A stretch of DNA of 64,000 nucleotides from Rhizobium sp. L51/94 (GTDB lineage: Bacteria; Pseudomonadota; Alphaproteobacteria; Rhizobiales; Rhizobiaceae): contig NZ_CP072141.1 of the NCBI RefSeq assembly GCF_019355555.1, positions 2,722,001 to 2,786,000 on the forward strand, given 5' to 3'. The translations under genes were made by a program, and so were the position numbers. Below, in pieces: positions 53,467-61,929 of the stretch. Positions within the stretch are counted from its first letter, which is position 1, and each line of letters begins with the position of its first letter. The notes under the pieces were generated by a model, which did not search any database, was not told the DNA's origin, and worked only from the letters and a program-made list of their open reading frames with translations.

Positions 53467-54894
53467 TCAGCCTTGCGCGCCGCTGCCCCAGGGGCCGTGG
53501 TGGATATCCTTGCCATCGACCCGGTCGAACCCGTGTGCGCCGAAGAAATCGCGCTGGGCCTGGATCAGGTTGGCGGTACCCCGCGCCTGGCGATAGGCGT
53601 CGAAATAACCGAGTGCCGAGGCGAGTGCTGGAACCGGCAGACCGGCAGTCACGGCGGCGGAGACGATGCGGCGCAGCGATGGCAGCGATTCCTTGACCAT
53701 GTCGGAGAAGGCCGGCGTCACTACCAGGTTGGCGGCATCCGGCGCCTTGGTGAAGGCGCTGGTGATTTCATCGAGGAACTGCGAGCGAATGATGCAGCCG
53801 GCGCGCCAGATCTTGGCGATGACCGGCATCGGCAGCGACCAGTCGAACTGGCGCGATGCCTCGGCCATGACGGCGAAGCCCTGCGCATAGGCGCCGATCT
53901 TTGCCGCGAACAAGGCCATTTCCAGATCGTTCAGCAGGTCGGCGCCAAATGTCATCGGAAATTCGTTTGTCGGTGCGCCGAAGATCTTTTCGGCAGCCTC
54001 GCGCTGCTCTTTCATCGACGACAGGCTGCGGGCAGCCACGGCTGCCTCGATGGCGGTTGCCGGGATGCCCATGTTCTGCGCTTCGATCACCGACCACTTG
54101 CCGGTGCCCTTCTGGCCGGCCTTGTCGAGGATGATGTCGGGCATGGCAGTCCCGGTGGTCGGATCTTTTGCGGCAAGCACCTTCTCGGTGATCTCGATGA
54201 GGTAGGAGTTCAGACGACCCTTGTTCCAGTCGCCGAAAATCTTGCTGATCTCGTCCGCGCTCTTGCCGAGACCGTCGCGCAGGATCCCGTAGATCTCGGC
54301 GATCATCTGCATGTCGGCATATTCGATGCCGTTATGGACCGTCTTGACGAAATGGCCAGCACCGTCTGTGCCGAGCCAGGCGCAGCAGTCCTCGCCGTTG
54401 TATTTGGCCGAAATCGAGGTCAGCACCTTTTCGACGCGCTTGTAGCTCTCCTCGGTGCCGCCGACCATGATCGACGGGCCGTGCCGGGCCCCCTCCTCGC
54501 CGCCGGAAACGCCCATGCCGATAAAGGTCAGCTCGGTGTCCTTGAGGCGGTCGAAGCGGGCCATGGTGTCGCGGAAATTGGCGTTGCCGGCATCGATCAT
54601 GATGTCGCCCTTGGACAGATGCGGCTGCAGCGCCGCCATCTGCTGGTCGACGGGCTCGCCGGCCTTGATCATGATGATGATCGGCCGTGGCGGCCGGATG
54701 GCCTCGACGAACTCCTCGATCGTCCGGCACGGGATGATCTGCTTCTTGAGGTCTCCCGCACTCTCGTAGAACTCGTCGGTGACCGAAGCTGTACGGTTGA
54801 ACACCGCGATGCGGTTGCCTTTTTCGGCAATGTTCAGTGCGAGGTTTGACCCCATGACCGCGAGGCCGATGAGACCGATTTCTGCCTTTTCCAC
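53467..54894 (-). CDS. gnd: 6-phosphogluconate dehydrogenase
   Basis: Gnd oxidatively decarboxylates 6-phosphogluconate to ribulose 5-phosphate and makes NADPH. I place the start at GTG 54894 (reads EKAEIGLIGLAVMGSNLALN), with AGGGAG seven bases upstream; the frame is open 81 codons further but that part is not family-like. The 475-residue product has the NADP motif GLAVMGSN, the hinge GVSGGEEGARHGPSIMVGG, catalytic Lys in GAGHFVKTVHNGIEYADMQM and the C-terminal FGAHGFDRVDG. It is of normal length. The neighbouring lacI terminator isolates it from the sugar locus. Confidence 0.96.
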   Translation of the reverse strand: MEKAEIGLIGLAVMGSNLALNIAEKGNRIAVFNRTASVTDEFYESAGDLKKQIIPCRTIEEFVEAIRPPRPIIIMIKAGEPVDQQMAALQPHLSKGDIMIDAGNANFRDTMARFDRLKDTELTFIGMGVSGGEEGARHGPSIMVGGTEESYKRVEKVLTSISAKYNGEDCCAWLGTDGAGHFVKTVHNGIEYADMQMIAEIYGILRDGLGKSADEISKIFGDWNKGRLNSYLIEITEKVLAAKDPTTGTAMPDIILDKAGQKGTGKWSVIEAQNMGIPATAIEAAVAARSLSSMKEQREAAEKIFGAPTNEFPMTFGADLLNDLEMALFAAKIGAYAQGFAVMAEASRQFDWSLPMPVIAKIWRAGCIIRSQFLDEITSAFTKAPDAANLVVTPAFSDMVKESLPSLRRIVSAAVTAGLPVPALASALGYFDAYRQARGTANLIQAQRDFFGAHGFDRVDGKDIHHGPWGSGAQG

Positions 54895-55099
54895 GACAAC
54901 TCTCCCTTGTTGAAACTTGGACGGACTTTGTCGCACCACCATCGGCCATGGGCAAGCCTTGCCATGTTCAAAACGGATCGATTGACAGAACCAGGCAGGA
55001 TTACCGTAGGATCGGGCAAGGTGTTTTGCGGCTGCAGATTGCGGCACTTCGCCTGGATCGCGGAACCGTATAGGAACAACAGGACGACGGGAGGAAAAG

Positions 55100-55507
55100 A
55101 TGTCCACAATGACGGCAGAGATTGTCCACATCACCATCCGTCGTGACTGGCGGGAGGTCTACGACTTCGCCTCGAAACCGGAAAACATGCCACTCTGGGC
55201 ATCCGGCCTGGCGACCGCCTTCGTGCCCGACGGTGCCGACTGGATCGCAGCCGGAGCGCTTGGTACCGTGCGGATCGCCTTTGCGCCGCCAAACGACTTC
55301 GGCGTCATCGACCATACCGTCACCGAGCCTTCCGGCCGGCAATTCTACAATGCGTTGAGGGTCGTACGAAACGGCGACGGATGCGAGATGATGTTCACCC
55401 TGCTGCGCGTCGAAGGCATGACGGATGCGCAGTTCGAAGCCGATGCTAATCACGTCGCCAGGGATCTGGCGACGCTGAAGGGGCTGATGGAGAGCGAGGC
55501 TCTCTAG
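55100..55507 (+). CDS. SRPBCC family protein
   Basis: The 135-residue product has the START/Bet v1-like (SRPBCC) pattern: EIVHITIRRDWREVYDFASK at the N-terminus, where a ligand-cavity helix and the PENMPLWASGL loop follow, then alternating strands to the long C-terminal helix DANHVARDLATLKGLMESEA. Such domains bind small hydrophobic ligands or act as cyclases/ATPase activators; no catalytic residue identifies this one. GGGAGG precedes the ATG. Its stop TAG and the stop of the convergent lipoprotein gene share the same CTAG at 55504-55507. Confidence 0.82.
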   Translation: MSTMTAEIVHITIRRDWREVYDFASKPENMPLWASGLATAFVPDGADWIAAGALGTVRIAFAPPNDFGVIDHTVTEPSGRQFYNALRVVRNGDGCEMMFTLLRVEGMTDAQFEADANHVARDLATLKGLMESEAL

Positions 55508-56115
55508 ATGCTTTTCAGCGTCCAGTCGACGATCTGTGCCGAGACGGATGCGAAGGCCCTGTCTAGCGACTTCACATAGGCGTCGTTGGTCGTGCCGGTC
55601 GTTGGCACGGCGACGCGGAAGACGTCTTGCTTGCGCACGGTGCCGGTCTTGTCGTTGAGGATCTTGGCCGAGATCTCGACGACTGCCGCCTGCTTGGTGG
55701 TATCGATCTCGAACGCCCGGATATCGGTCACGACCTGATAGTCGATTGCCAGACCCTGGCCGGGAACGCCGACGCCGCCGACCTTGCCGGAATTCTCGAA
55801 GGCTTCGACCAGCTTCGACTGCACCATGCGGCTGAGCTTGTCGCTCCACTGCGCCTTGGCGAGATACTGCAACTCGGAGCCGCTGACCCTGACGACGATC
55901 TGGTTGCTGTCGATAGCGCTGAGCGCCGTCGGTGCCGGTACCAGGATCTGCTTGCCATGGGCTGCCGGACCCTTGCCGCTGACATTGGCAGCCAGATCGA
56001 ACGTATCGTTCTTGGCACCGCTGCCGCAGGCTGTCAGCAGCGCTGCAAGCACTGGCAAAGCCACGACGGACCTGCGTGCCGTCAACCAACCCTGAACCGA
56101 ACCAAATTCCAACAT
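55504..56115 (-). CDS. ABC-type transport auxiliary lipoprotein (PqiC/LinN type)
   Basis: The 203-residue product begins MLEFGSVQGWLTARRSVVAL and has a lipobox ALLTAC near residue 29, so it is a lipoprotein probably anchored in the outer membrane. The rest fits the DUF330/PqiC auxiliary family: LVPAPTALSAIDSNQIVVRV, the strand-rich SELQYLAKAQWSDKLSRMVQ and QVVTDIRAFEIDTTKQAAVV. AGGCG precedes ATG 56115. It is the fourth gene of the mlaE-mlaF-mlaD set and probably forms the outer-membrane end of the lipid path, like LinN of Sphingobium. Confidence 0.85.
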   Translation of the reverse strand: MLEFGSVQGWLTARRSVVALPVLAALLTACGSGAKNDTFDLAANVSGKGPAAHGKQILVPAPTALSAIDSNQIVVRVSGSELQYLAKAQWSDKLSRMVQSKLVEAFENSGKVGGVGVPGQGLAIDYQVVTDIRAFEIDTTKQAAVVEISAKILNDKTGTVRKQDVFRVAVPTTGTTNDAYVKSLDRAFASVSAQIVDWTLKSI

Positions 56116-56147
56116 GCTGCGCCTACCCCTTGAAACCTTGCCGCCGG

Positions 56148-57518
56148 TCAATGCCGTGTCCGCCCGTTATACTGCTTGACGGTGTCGCCACCGAACAGCA
56201 GGCGCTGCGGGTTCTTGTCGAAATTGCTGATCGTGTCGTTCAGATTCTGTACCGTCCGCCTTGTATCGTTGACCAGCGTTTGCACGTCGTTCAGGCCACC
56301 GGCCGAGAAGCGCTGCAGGTTGTCGGCGATCGGTCCGATACGCGAGTTGATGCTGTCGGCAACCTTCTTGAACGATTCCAGCGTGTCACGTGCTTCCGTA
56401 AAGAGCGACTGGGTGTTGTCGGTTCCCAGCAACGCATCGACTTTGATCAGAATTCCATCGACGCGGGTCGAAGCAGAGTTCAGCTTGTTGGCCATCTGCG
56501 ACACATCCTGGATCGTCTGGCTGATCTCGGCCTGCTTGGCCGACACGCTGGCGGTGATATCGCGGATCGAGGCGACGGCAACGCGGGCATCCTTGGTCGC
56601 CTGCGAGATATCGTCTACCGAGCCCTTGATCTTCGAAGGATCGATCGAGGCCACCAGCTGGTCGACCTTGTCGAGCGTCAGCTGAGCCTTCTTGCCGAAT
56701 TCGTTGTAGGTATCCGACGTTTCCTTGATGCTGGTGATCGTTGCCTTCAGGTTGCTGGATGCATCGGCGACGTTCGCTGTCAGCTTGTCGACGTTTTTCA
56801 CGACGTCGTTGATGCTCTGGGCGTCGACCGCACGAACCAGCTTCTCGACGGCATCGAGCGTCGAATTGACCTTGCCGGAGACGCTGCTGAAGGTCTTGGC
56901 GAGTTCACCGGCACTGGCGAGAAACTGATCGATATTGCCGGCATTGTCCGCAAGCGCCTTGGAGAAGGTATTGGCGTTCTTGACGGTATCGGTGAGCGGC
57001 CCACGGGCATCCTTCACGAAGCCCTGGAAATCGCCAATAGTGTCGTTGGCGCGGTCCATGATCTTGTCGGCGGTCGCCAGCAGATTGGTAACGCTCGATT
57101 GGTCGGCGAGCAGAACGGCCCGCTTGCCGGTATCGAGCGAGCGCTTGAGGATGTTCTCGTCGCCGGTGCGACCACCGGAGAGTTCGATATAGGCAGCACC
57201 CGTCAGGCCCTGGATTTCGAGAACGGCCTTGGTCGTCTCATAGACCGGCGCATCTGCCCGCACTTCGGTGAAGGCCAGCGAATAGCGCGGATCGTCGGCG
57301 TCGATCGAAAGCGTCTTGACGCTGCCAACCTGAATGCCGTTGAAGCGCACCGGCGAGCCGACGCTCAGGCCGTTGGCAGATCCCGGGATACGCACGATCA
57401 GCTCGGTCATCGTACCGCCACGGCCGTATTCGGCCATCCAGTAGACGAAGCCGAATGCGGCGGCGATGACCAGGACGGTGAAAATTCCGACGATCGTGTA
57501 GTTTGCTCTGGTTTCCAT
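56148..57518 (-). CDS. mlaD: MlaD/MCE domain protein
   Basis: The 456-residue product has one membrane helix (about 7-29), one MCE domain (about 40-116, with GSANGLSVGSPVRFNGIQVG and LTGAAYIELSGG) and then about 300 residues of alpha-helical, coiled-coil-like sequence ending in a basic tail. E. coli MlaD is only about 180 residues; the long helical part resembles MCE proteins of Lin-, Pqi- and Mce-type systems, which build periplasm-spanning tunnels or needles. It probably binds phospholipid or hydrophobic solute in the periplasm. It starts four bases after the mlaF stop. Confidence 0.92.
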   Translation of the reverse strand: METRANYTIVGIFTVLVIAAAFGFVYWMAEYGRGGTMTELIVRIPGSANGLSVGSPVRFNGIQVGSVKTLSIDADDPRYSLAFTEVRADAPVYETTKAVLEIQGLTGAAYIELSGGRTGDENILKRSLDTGKRAVLLADQSSVTNLLATADKIMDRANDTIGDFQGFVKDARGPLTDTVKNANTFSKALADNAGNIDQFLASAGELAKTFSSVSGKVNSTLDAVEKLVRAVDAQSINDVVKNVDKLTANVADASSNLKATITSIKETSDTYNEFGKKAQLTLDKVDQLVASIDPSKIKGSVDDISQATKDARVAVASIRDITASVSAKQAEISQTIQDVSQMANKLNSASTRVDGILIKVDALLGTDNTQSLFTEARDTLESFKKVADSINSRIGPIADNLQRFSAGGLNDVQTLVNDTRRTVQNLNDTISNFDKNPQRLLFGGDTVKQYNGRTRH

Positions 57519-57522
57519 GATC

Positions 57523-58380
57523 TCAGTTCTTCTCGCGGCTCTGGTTGCCGGGTTCTGCAGTCTCTTCGTGGCGGACGACGGTACGAGCCCGTTTGCCGCG
57601 GAAATAGGATTTCACCCAAGGTTCGTCGCAGGCAAGCATGTCGTCAACCGTTCCCTCGATCAGCACACGCTTTTGTCCGAGCACGGCAATGCGGTCGCAG
57701 ACGGAAAACAGGCTGTCGAGGTCGTGGGTGACCATGTAGACCGTAAGGCCGAGTGTATCGCGCAGCTTGGCGATCAGTTCGTCGAATTGGGCAGCGCCGA
57801 TAGGGTCGAGGCCGGAGGTCGGCTCGTCGAGGAACACCAGATCCGGATCGAGCGCCAGCGCCCGTGCCAGCGCCGCGCGCTTGATCATGCCGCCCGATAG
57901 TTCCGATGGATATTTGTCGGCGGCATCCGAGGCGAGACCGGCGAGCCGGATCTTCATATGCGCAAGTTCGTCCATCATCGAAACCGGCAGGTCGAGATAT
58001 TCGCGCATTGGCACCTGGATGTTTTCCTTCACCGTCAGTGAGGAAAACAGCGCACCTTGCTGGAAAAGCACGCCGAGACGCATGTCGAGCTTGTTGCGGT
58101 TCGATTCGTCGAGCGAATCGTAGTCTGTACCGAGAATTTTTATCGTCCCGGCGCTGCGCGGCAGAAGCCGCAGCACGGTGCGCATAAGTACCGACTTGCC
58201 GGCACCGGAGGGACCGACGAAGCCGAGGATTTCGCCGCGATAGATATCGAGATCGAGCTTGTCGAGCACGATTTTCGGGCCGAAGTTCACCGTGACGCCA
58301 CGCGCCGACAGCACGACGTCGCGGCCATCCGCGGCGCGTTCCATCTGTGTGTCATCCCGGTCTGGCTGAGGCGCGTCCAA
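57523..58380 (-). CDS. mlaF: MlaF-type ABC ATPase
   Basis: The 285-residue product is an ABC ATPase of the lipid-transport MlaF/LinL branch. Walker A is GPSGAGKS in ILGFVGPSGAGKSVLMRT, the signature is ELSGGMIKRAALARAL, Walker B is LVFLDEPTSGLDPIGAAQF and the switch His is in MVTHDLDSL. SGGM-x-KR is the variant typical of Mla/Ttg2 ATPases. The probable start is TTG 58380 with AAGGA eight bases upstream, ten bases after the mlaE stop; ATG 58344 is an alternative. It drives the MlaE permease. Confidence 0.93.
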   Translation of the reverse strand: MDAPQPDRDDTQMERAADGRDVVLSARGVTVNFGPKIVLDKLDLDIYRGEILGFVGPSGAGKSVLMRTVLRLLPRSAGTIKILGTDYDSLDESNRNKLDMRLGVLFQQGALFSSLTVKENIQVPMREYLDLPVSMMDELAHMKIRLAGLASDAADKYPSELSGGMIKRAALARALALDPDLVFLDEPTSGLDPIGAAQFDELIAKLRDTLGLTVYMVTHDLDSLFSVCDRIAVLGQKRVLIEGTVDDMLACDEPWVKSYFRGKRARTVVRHEETAEPGNQSREKN

Positions 58381-58390
58381 ATGCTGGTCC

Positions 58391-59551
58391 TTAAAAATCG
58401 ATTGCGGCGTAGAAGATGGCAAACACACCGTCCATCATGATGACGACGAAGATCGACTTCACCACGGAAGATGTCACGTGCTGACCCAGAGACTCGGCGC
58501 TGCCGCCGACTTTCAGGCCTTCGACTGCGGCGACGATACCGATCACCAGCGCCATGAAAGGCGCCTTGATCATACCCGATATCACGGTCGATACGCTGAT
58601 TGCCTCGTGCAGACGGGCAATGAAGGTCGCAAAAGTGATGCCCGAATAGGTGTAGGTGACGGTCGCGGCACCCAGAAGCGATGCGAAGTTGGCCAAGACC
58701 GTCAGCAGCGGCAGGGCGATGGTCAGCGCCACAAGCCGCGGAAAAATCAGGACTCCGATCGGGTTCAGGCCCATGACCTTCAGCGCGTCGACTTCTTCGC
58801 GCATCTTCATCGAGCCGATTTCGGCCGTGATCGCGCTGCCCGAACGGCCGGCGATCATGATGGCGGTCAGCAGCACGCCGATTTCGCGCAGCTGCAGGAT
58901 GCCGACCAGATCGACCACGAAAACTTCGGCGCCGAAATAGCGAAGCTGGAAGGCGCTCTGCTGGGCGATGATGGCGCCGATCAGATAGGACATCACCAGG
59001 ATGATCGGCACGGCGCGAACGCCCATGTGATCGAGCTGGTTGACGATGGATGCCGGAGAAACACCGCTGCCGCGCCCGAGCTTCAGCTGCGCCCCGCGCA
59101 CGGCCGAGCCGAGAATATACATGGCGGCCACGAAGAAGCTGCCGAGCTCGGCGACTTTCTCACCCATCGGCGAGAAGATCCGGTCGAGCAGCGGCACTTT
59201 CGGCTTTTCCTGGGCCGCGATCTCGCTTGCATCCTCGTCGAAAGATTTCAGCAGTTCGTCGATGTGGTCGTTCGATCCTTCGATCGTGACGGTCGCATCG
59301 TGCGATTCCTGGCTGAGCTTCAGCCTGCGGATCAGCAGCACGCCCGCAGTGTCGACATCGGACAGGCCGGTCAGGTCGATGACAACATCACCGCCGCTCG
59401 TGCGCTTGGAAAGGTCGTCTATTCGTCGCAGCACGCCGTGGATGCTGGCGCTGCGCCAATTGCCTGCTAGCCGGTAACGATGACCGGAACCATCGGCCTC
59501 ATCGTCGATCGTCGGCGCATCCGGTATGTTTTCAGCTACGCTCAAACTCAT
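58391..59551 (-). CDS. mlaE: MlaE-type permease with N-terminal STAS domain
   Basis: The 386-residue product begins with a STAS-like domain (about 24-115, with VVIDLTGLSDVDTAGVLLIR), in E. coli a separate protein (MlaB). The remaining part is the MlaE permease (about 125-386) with five to six membrane helices and the conserved GILQLREIGVLLTAIMIAGR and SAITAEIGSMKMREEVDALK segments. The STAS-MlaE fusion is common in alphaproteobacteria and in the Lin system. First gene of a four-gene operon, divergent from the epimerase gene. Confidence 0.93.
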   Translation of the reverse strand: MSLSVAENIPDAPTIDDEADGSGHRYRLAGNWRSASIHGVLRRIDDLSKRTSGGDVVIDLTGLSDVDTAGVLLIRRLKLSQESHDATVTIEGSNDHIDELLKSFDEDASEIAAQEKPKVPLLDRIFSPMGEKVAELGSFFVAAMYILGSAVRGAQLKLGRGSGVSPASIVNQLDHMGVRAVPIILVMSYLIGAIIAQQSAFQLRYFGAEVFVVDLVGILQLREIGVLLTAIMIAGRSGSAITAEIGSMKMREEVDALKVMGLNPIGVLIFPRLVALTIALPLLTVLANFASLLGAATVTYTYSGITFATFIARLHEAISVSTVISGMIKAPFMALVIGIVAAVEGLKVGGSAESLGQHVTSSVVKSIFVVIMMDGVFAIFYAAIDF

Positions 59552-59660
59552 GCGTCTTTCAGATTGGCGGCATCATGCCGACTCAGCGATGTATCGCATC
59601 CCGCTCATTACGCGACTATACAGAAACGATCTACAGTCTCGTGCCGCAGAAAGAGCAGAT

Positions 59661-60644
59661 ATGTCACGCCTTCTCAATGTCCAAATGAATTCCTGGCCGA
59701 TCGCCGGCACATTCACAATTTCGCGTGGCAGTAAGATCACAGCGGAGGTCGTCACATGCAACATTAGCGAGAGCGAATGGCAGGGAAGTGGCGAATGCGT
59801 GCCGTATCGGCGCTACGGCGAGACAATCGAAAGTGTCATTTCGGAGATCGAGTCGGTCCGGACTGCCGTCGAATCAGGCATGACTCGCGAAGAGTTGGCG
59901 GTCGCCATGAAGCCCGGCGCTGCCCGAAACGCCGTCGACTGCGCGCTCTGGGATCTCGAGGCAAAGCGCTCCGGTATATCGGTGGCGCGGACCATCGGCC
60001 TCTCGACGATGGAGCCTCGCACGACCGCCTTTACGATTTCGCTGGGCGAGCCCGAGGTCATGGCGGCAGCAGCCGGCGCACAGGCGCACCGCGCCCTGCT
60101 GAAAGTCAAGATCGGCACCTCCGATGACGAAAGCCGTATCCGCGCGGTACGCATTGCAGCGCCGCAATCGGCTATCATCCTCGATGCGAATGAAGGATGG
60201 ACGGAAGACAATCTTGCCCGCCACCTAGAGATCTCCGCCGAAGCAGGGATTGCCCTGGTCGAGCAGCCCCTGCCCGCCGGCAACGACAGGCTGCTGGCAA
60301 CTATCAGAAGGCCCGTCCCCGTCTGCGCCGACGAAAGCGTCCATCACACCGGCGATCTCGAAAGCCTGCGCGACCGCTACGACGCCATCAACATCAAACT
60401 CGACAAGACAGGCGGGCTGACGGAGGCCCTCCGCATGAAGGCAGAGGGCGAACGGCTCGGCTTCCGGATCATGATCGGCTGCATGGTCGGCACATCGCTG
60501 GCGATGGCACCGGCGCTGATGCTGGCCCAGGACGCGGCCTTCGTCGATCTCGACGGACCGCTGCTGCTTTCCCGCGACCGCGAACCCGGATTGCGCTACG
60601 AGGGCTCGCTGGTCTTTCCACCGCTCTCGGAATTGTGGGGCTGA
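59661..60644 (+). CDS. Enolase-superfamily epimerase/racemase (dipeptide epimerase or DgcA type)
   Basis: The 327-residue product begins MSRLLNVQMNSWPIAGTFTI and has the muconate-lactonising-enzyme subgroup layout. The KxK base is in LLKVKIG, metal ligands are the Asp in IILDANEGW, the Glu in LVEQPLP and the Asp in VCADES, and the second Lys base is in INIKLDKTGG. The DxD-like C-terminus VDLDGPLLL is typical of L-Ala-D/L-Glu epimerases; the same subgroup contains N-acetyl-D-glutamate racemase DgcA. No dgcN-like gene is adjacent, so the choice remains open. Its 3' end overlaps the convergent MFS gene by 49 bases. Confidence 0.88.
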   Translation: MSRLLNVQMNSWPIAGTFTISRGSKITAEVVTCNISESEWQGSGECVPYRRYGETIESVISEIESVRTAVESGMTREELAVAMKPGAARNAVDCALWDLEAKRSGISVARTIGLSTMEPRTTAFTISLGEPEVMAAAAGAQAHRALLKVKIGTSDDESRIRAVRIAAPQSAIILDANEGWTEDNLARHLEISAEAGIALVEQPLPAGNDRLLATIRRPVPVCADESVHHTGDLESLRDRYDAINIKLDKTGGLTEALRMKAEGERLGFRIMIGCMVGTSLAMAPALMLAQDAAFVDLDGPLLLSRDREPGLRYEGSLVFPPLSELWG

Positions 60645-61819
60645 AGGCGGGAGGCGACGACGATCATGGTGAGCCCGGCAGCCGCGATCAGCGCCATCAG
60701 GTAGAAACCCGACGTGCCGAGCCAGCCGTAGACATAGCCGGAGGCGATAGTCGCGATGCCGAGACACATGCCATTATAGAAAAAGTAGACGCCCTGCGCG
60801 GACGCCTCCTGCGTTTCCTGCACCGTCGCCACGATGCGGCGCTGCACGCCGATGTGGACGCAGGCATAGGTGAAGGCGTGAAAGCACTGCAGCACGAAGT
60901 GGCCTGCAAAGCCGAGGTCCATCGGAAAGACGATCCACCGGCAGACGCACATCGCCGCGCCGAAGCGCATCAGGGTCCAGGCACTGAACCGGCGTCCCAG
61001 CCGTTTCGAGAGGAAGAAGATCGTCACCTCGGCCGCCACCCCGGCGCTCCAGAGTATCCCCACCTGCGTGCCTGAAAAACCGATCTGGTGCCAGTAGATC
61101 GAGGCGAATGTGTAGAACAGCGCATGGCTTGCCTGCTGGACCGAAACGCCGATCATGGTCAGCAGCAGGCGCGGATTCCTGAGCGCATTGCCGATGGGCG
61201 GCGCCTTGATGTCGAGCGGCAGGCCGCGACGCCGCGTTGGCCCGATGCGGGGACAATAGAGCGCCATGACAGTCGTCAGGATGAAGCCGATGACCATTAG
61301 CGGCAAAACCATCCTGCCGCCGAACGCGCCGATCACCTGCCCGCCGATCAGTGTCGAGACAATGAAGGCGATCGATCCCCACACCCTGGTCGAACCGTAA
61401 TCGATGCCCCAGCGGCGGACTCCCGAGATGGTAATCGACTCGACCACCGGCAGGTAAGGCGCATAGGTGGCGCCCTGCAGCGCATAGACCAACAGGACGG
61501 TCGCGAAGTCGTCGGTCCAGAACAGCGCGATCGCGGTCAACAGCGACAGGCCTCCGGACCAGAGAAGCACCGTCGCCCGTTCCCGCATCCTGTCGGCAAA
61601 CAGCGCCACGACCGGCGCGACCAGCACCCGCACGACCATCGGCAAGGCGAGAATGATACCGATCTGCTGGTCGTTGAACTTCAGTGTCGCGAGGAAAACC
61701 GGAAAGAACGGCAGGGCGATGCCGTTGACGATCAGCGGGGCACAATAGGACAGGGCGCTGCGCAGCCGGAAATAGGCAGGAGCCTCCCTGCCCGTCGAAG
61801 TCATCGTTGCGGGAATCAT
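60596..61819 (-). CDS. MFS transporter (MFS_1-like / HcaT group)
   Basis: The 407-residue product has about 12 membrane helices in two halves. The first-half motif LFADRMRERATVLLWSGG matches the MFS loop 2-3 signature. YGSTRVWGSIAFIVSTLIGG and the fifth-to-ninth helix pattern (SIYWHQIGFSGTQVGILWSA) are like the HcaT/phenylpropionate or nucleoside-type permeases. The substrate is unknown. It overlaps the 3' end of the epimerase gene by 49 bases on the opposite strand. The start is ATG 61819, with AGGC upstream. Confidence 0.9.
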   Translation of the reverse strand: MIPATMTSTGREAPAYFRLRSALSYCAPLIVNGIALPFFPVFLATLKFNDQQIGIILALPMVVRVLVAPVVALFADRMRERATVLLWSGGLSLLTAIALFWTDDFATVLLVYALQGATYAPYLPVVESITISGVRRWGIDYGSTRVWGSIAFIVSTLIGGQVIGAFGGRMVLPLMVIGFILTTVMALYCPRIGPTRRRGLPLDIKAPPIGNALRNPRLLLTMIGVSVQQASHALFYTFASIYWHQIGFSGTQVGILWSAGVAAEVTIFFLSKRLGRRFSAWTLMRFGAAMCVCRWIVFPMDLGFAGHFVLQCFHAFTYACVHIGVQRRIVATVQETQEASAQGVYFFYNGMCLGIATIASGYVYGWLGTSGFYLMALIAAAGLTMIVVASRLQPHNSESGGKTSEPS

Positions 61820-61929
61820 GACAATGCCTGATTTGGAAACGCTGATTCCCTACCACGCATTCGCGATCGCGCCTACGGCGGCGCCTTCAGATCGGCGGGA
61901 AATTCAAAGAGATGGAGGGCGTTGTCCGC

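Noticed and set aside
54895..55137. N-terminal extension of gnd by 81 codons
   Set aside because: Not family-like, and AGGAG-type ribosome site plus the conserved N-terminus support GTG 54894.
55504..56151. Longer start (TTG 56151) for the auxiliary lipoprotein
   Set aside because: Would overlap the mlaD stop and push the lipobox too far from the N-terminus; ATG 56115 places it correctly.
56076..57731. Plus-strand frame of 551 codons opposite mlaD
   Set aside because: Antisense shadow with no domain; mlaD has a clear MCE domain.
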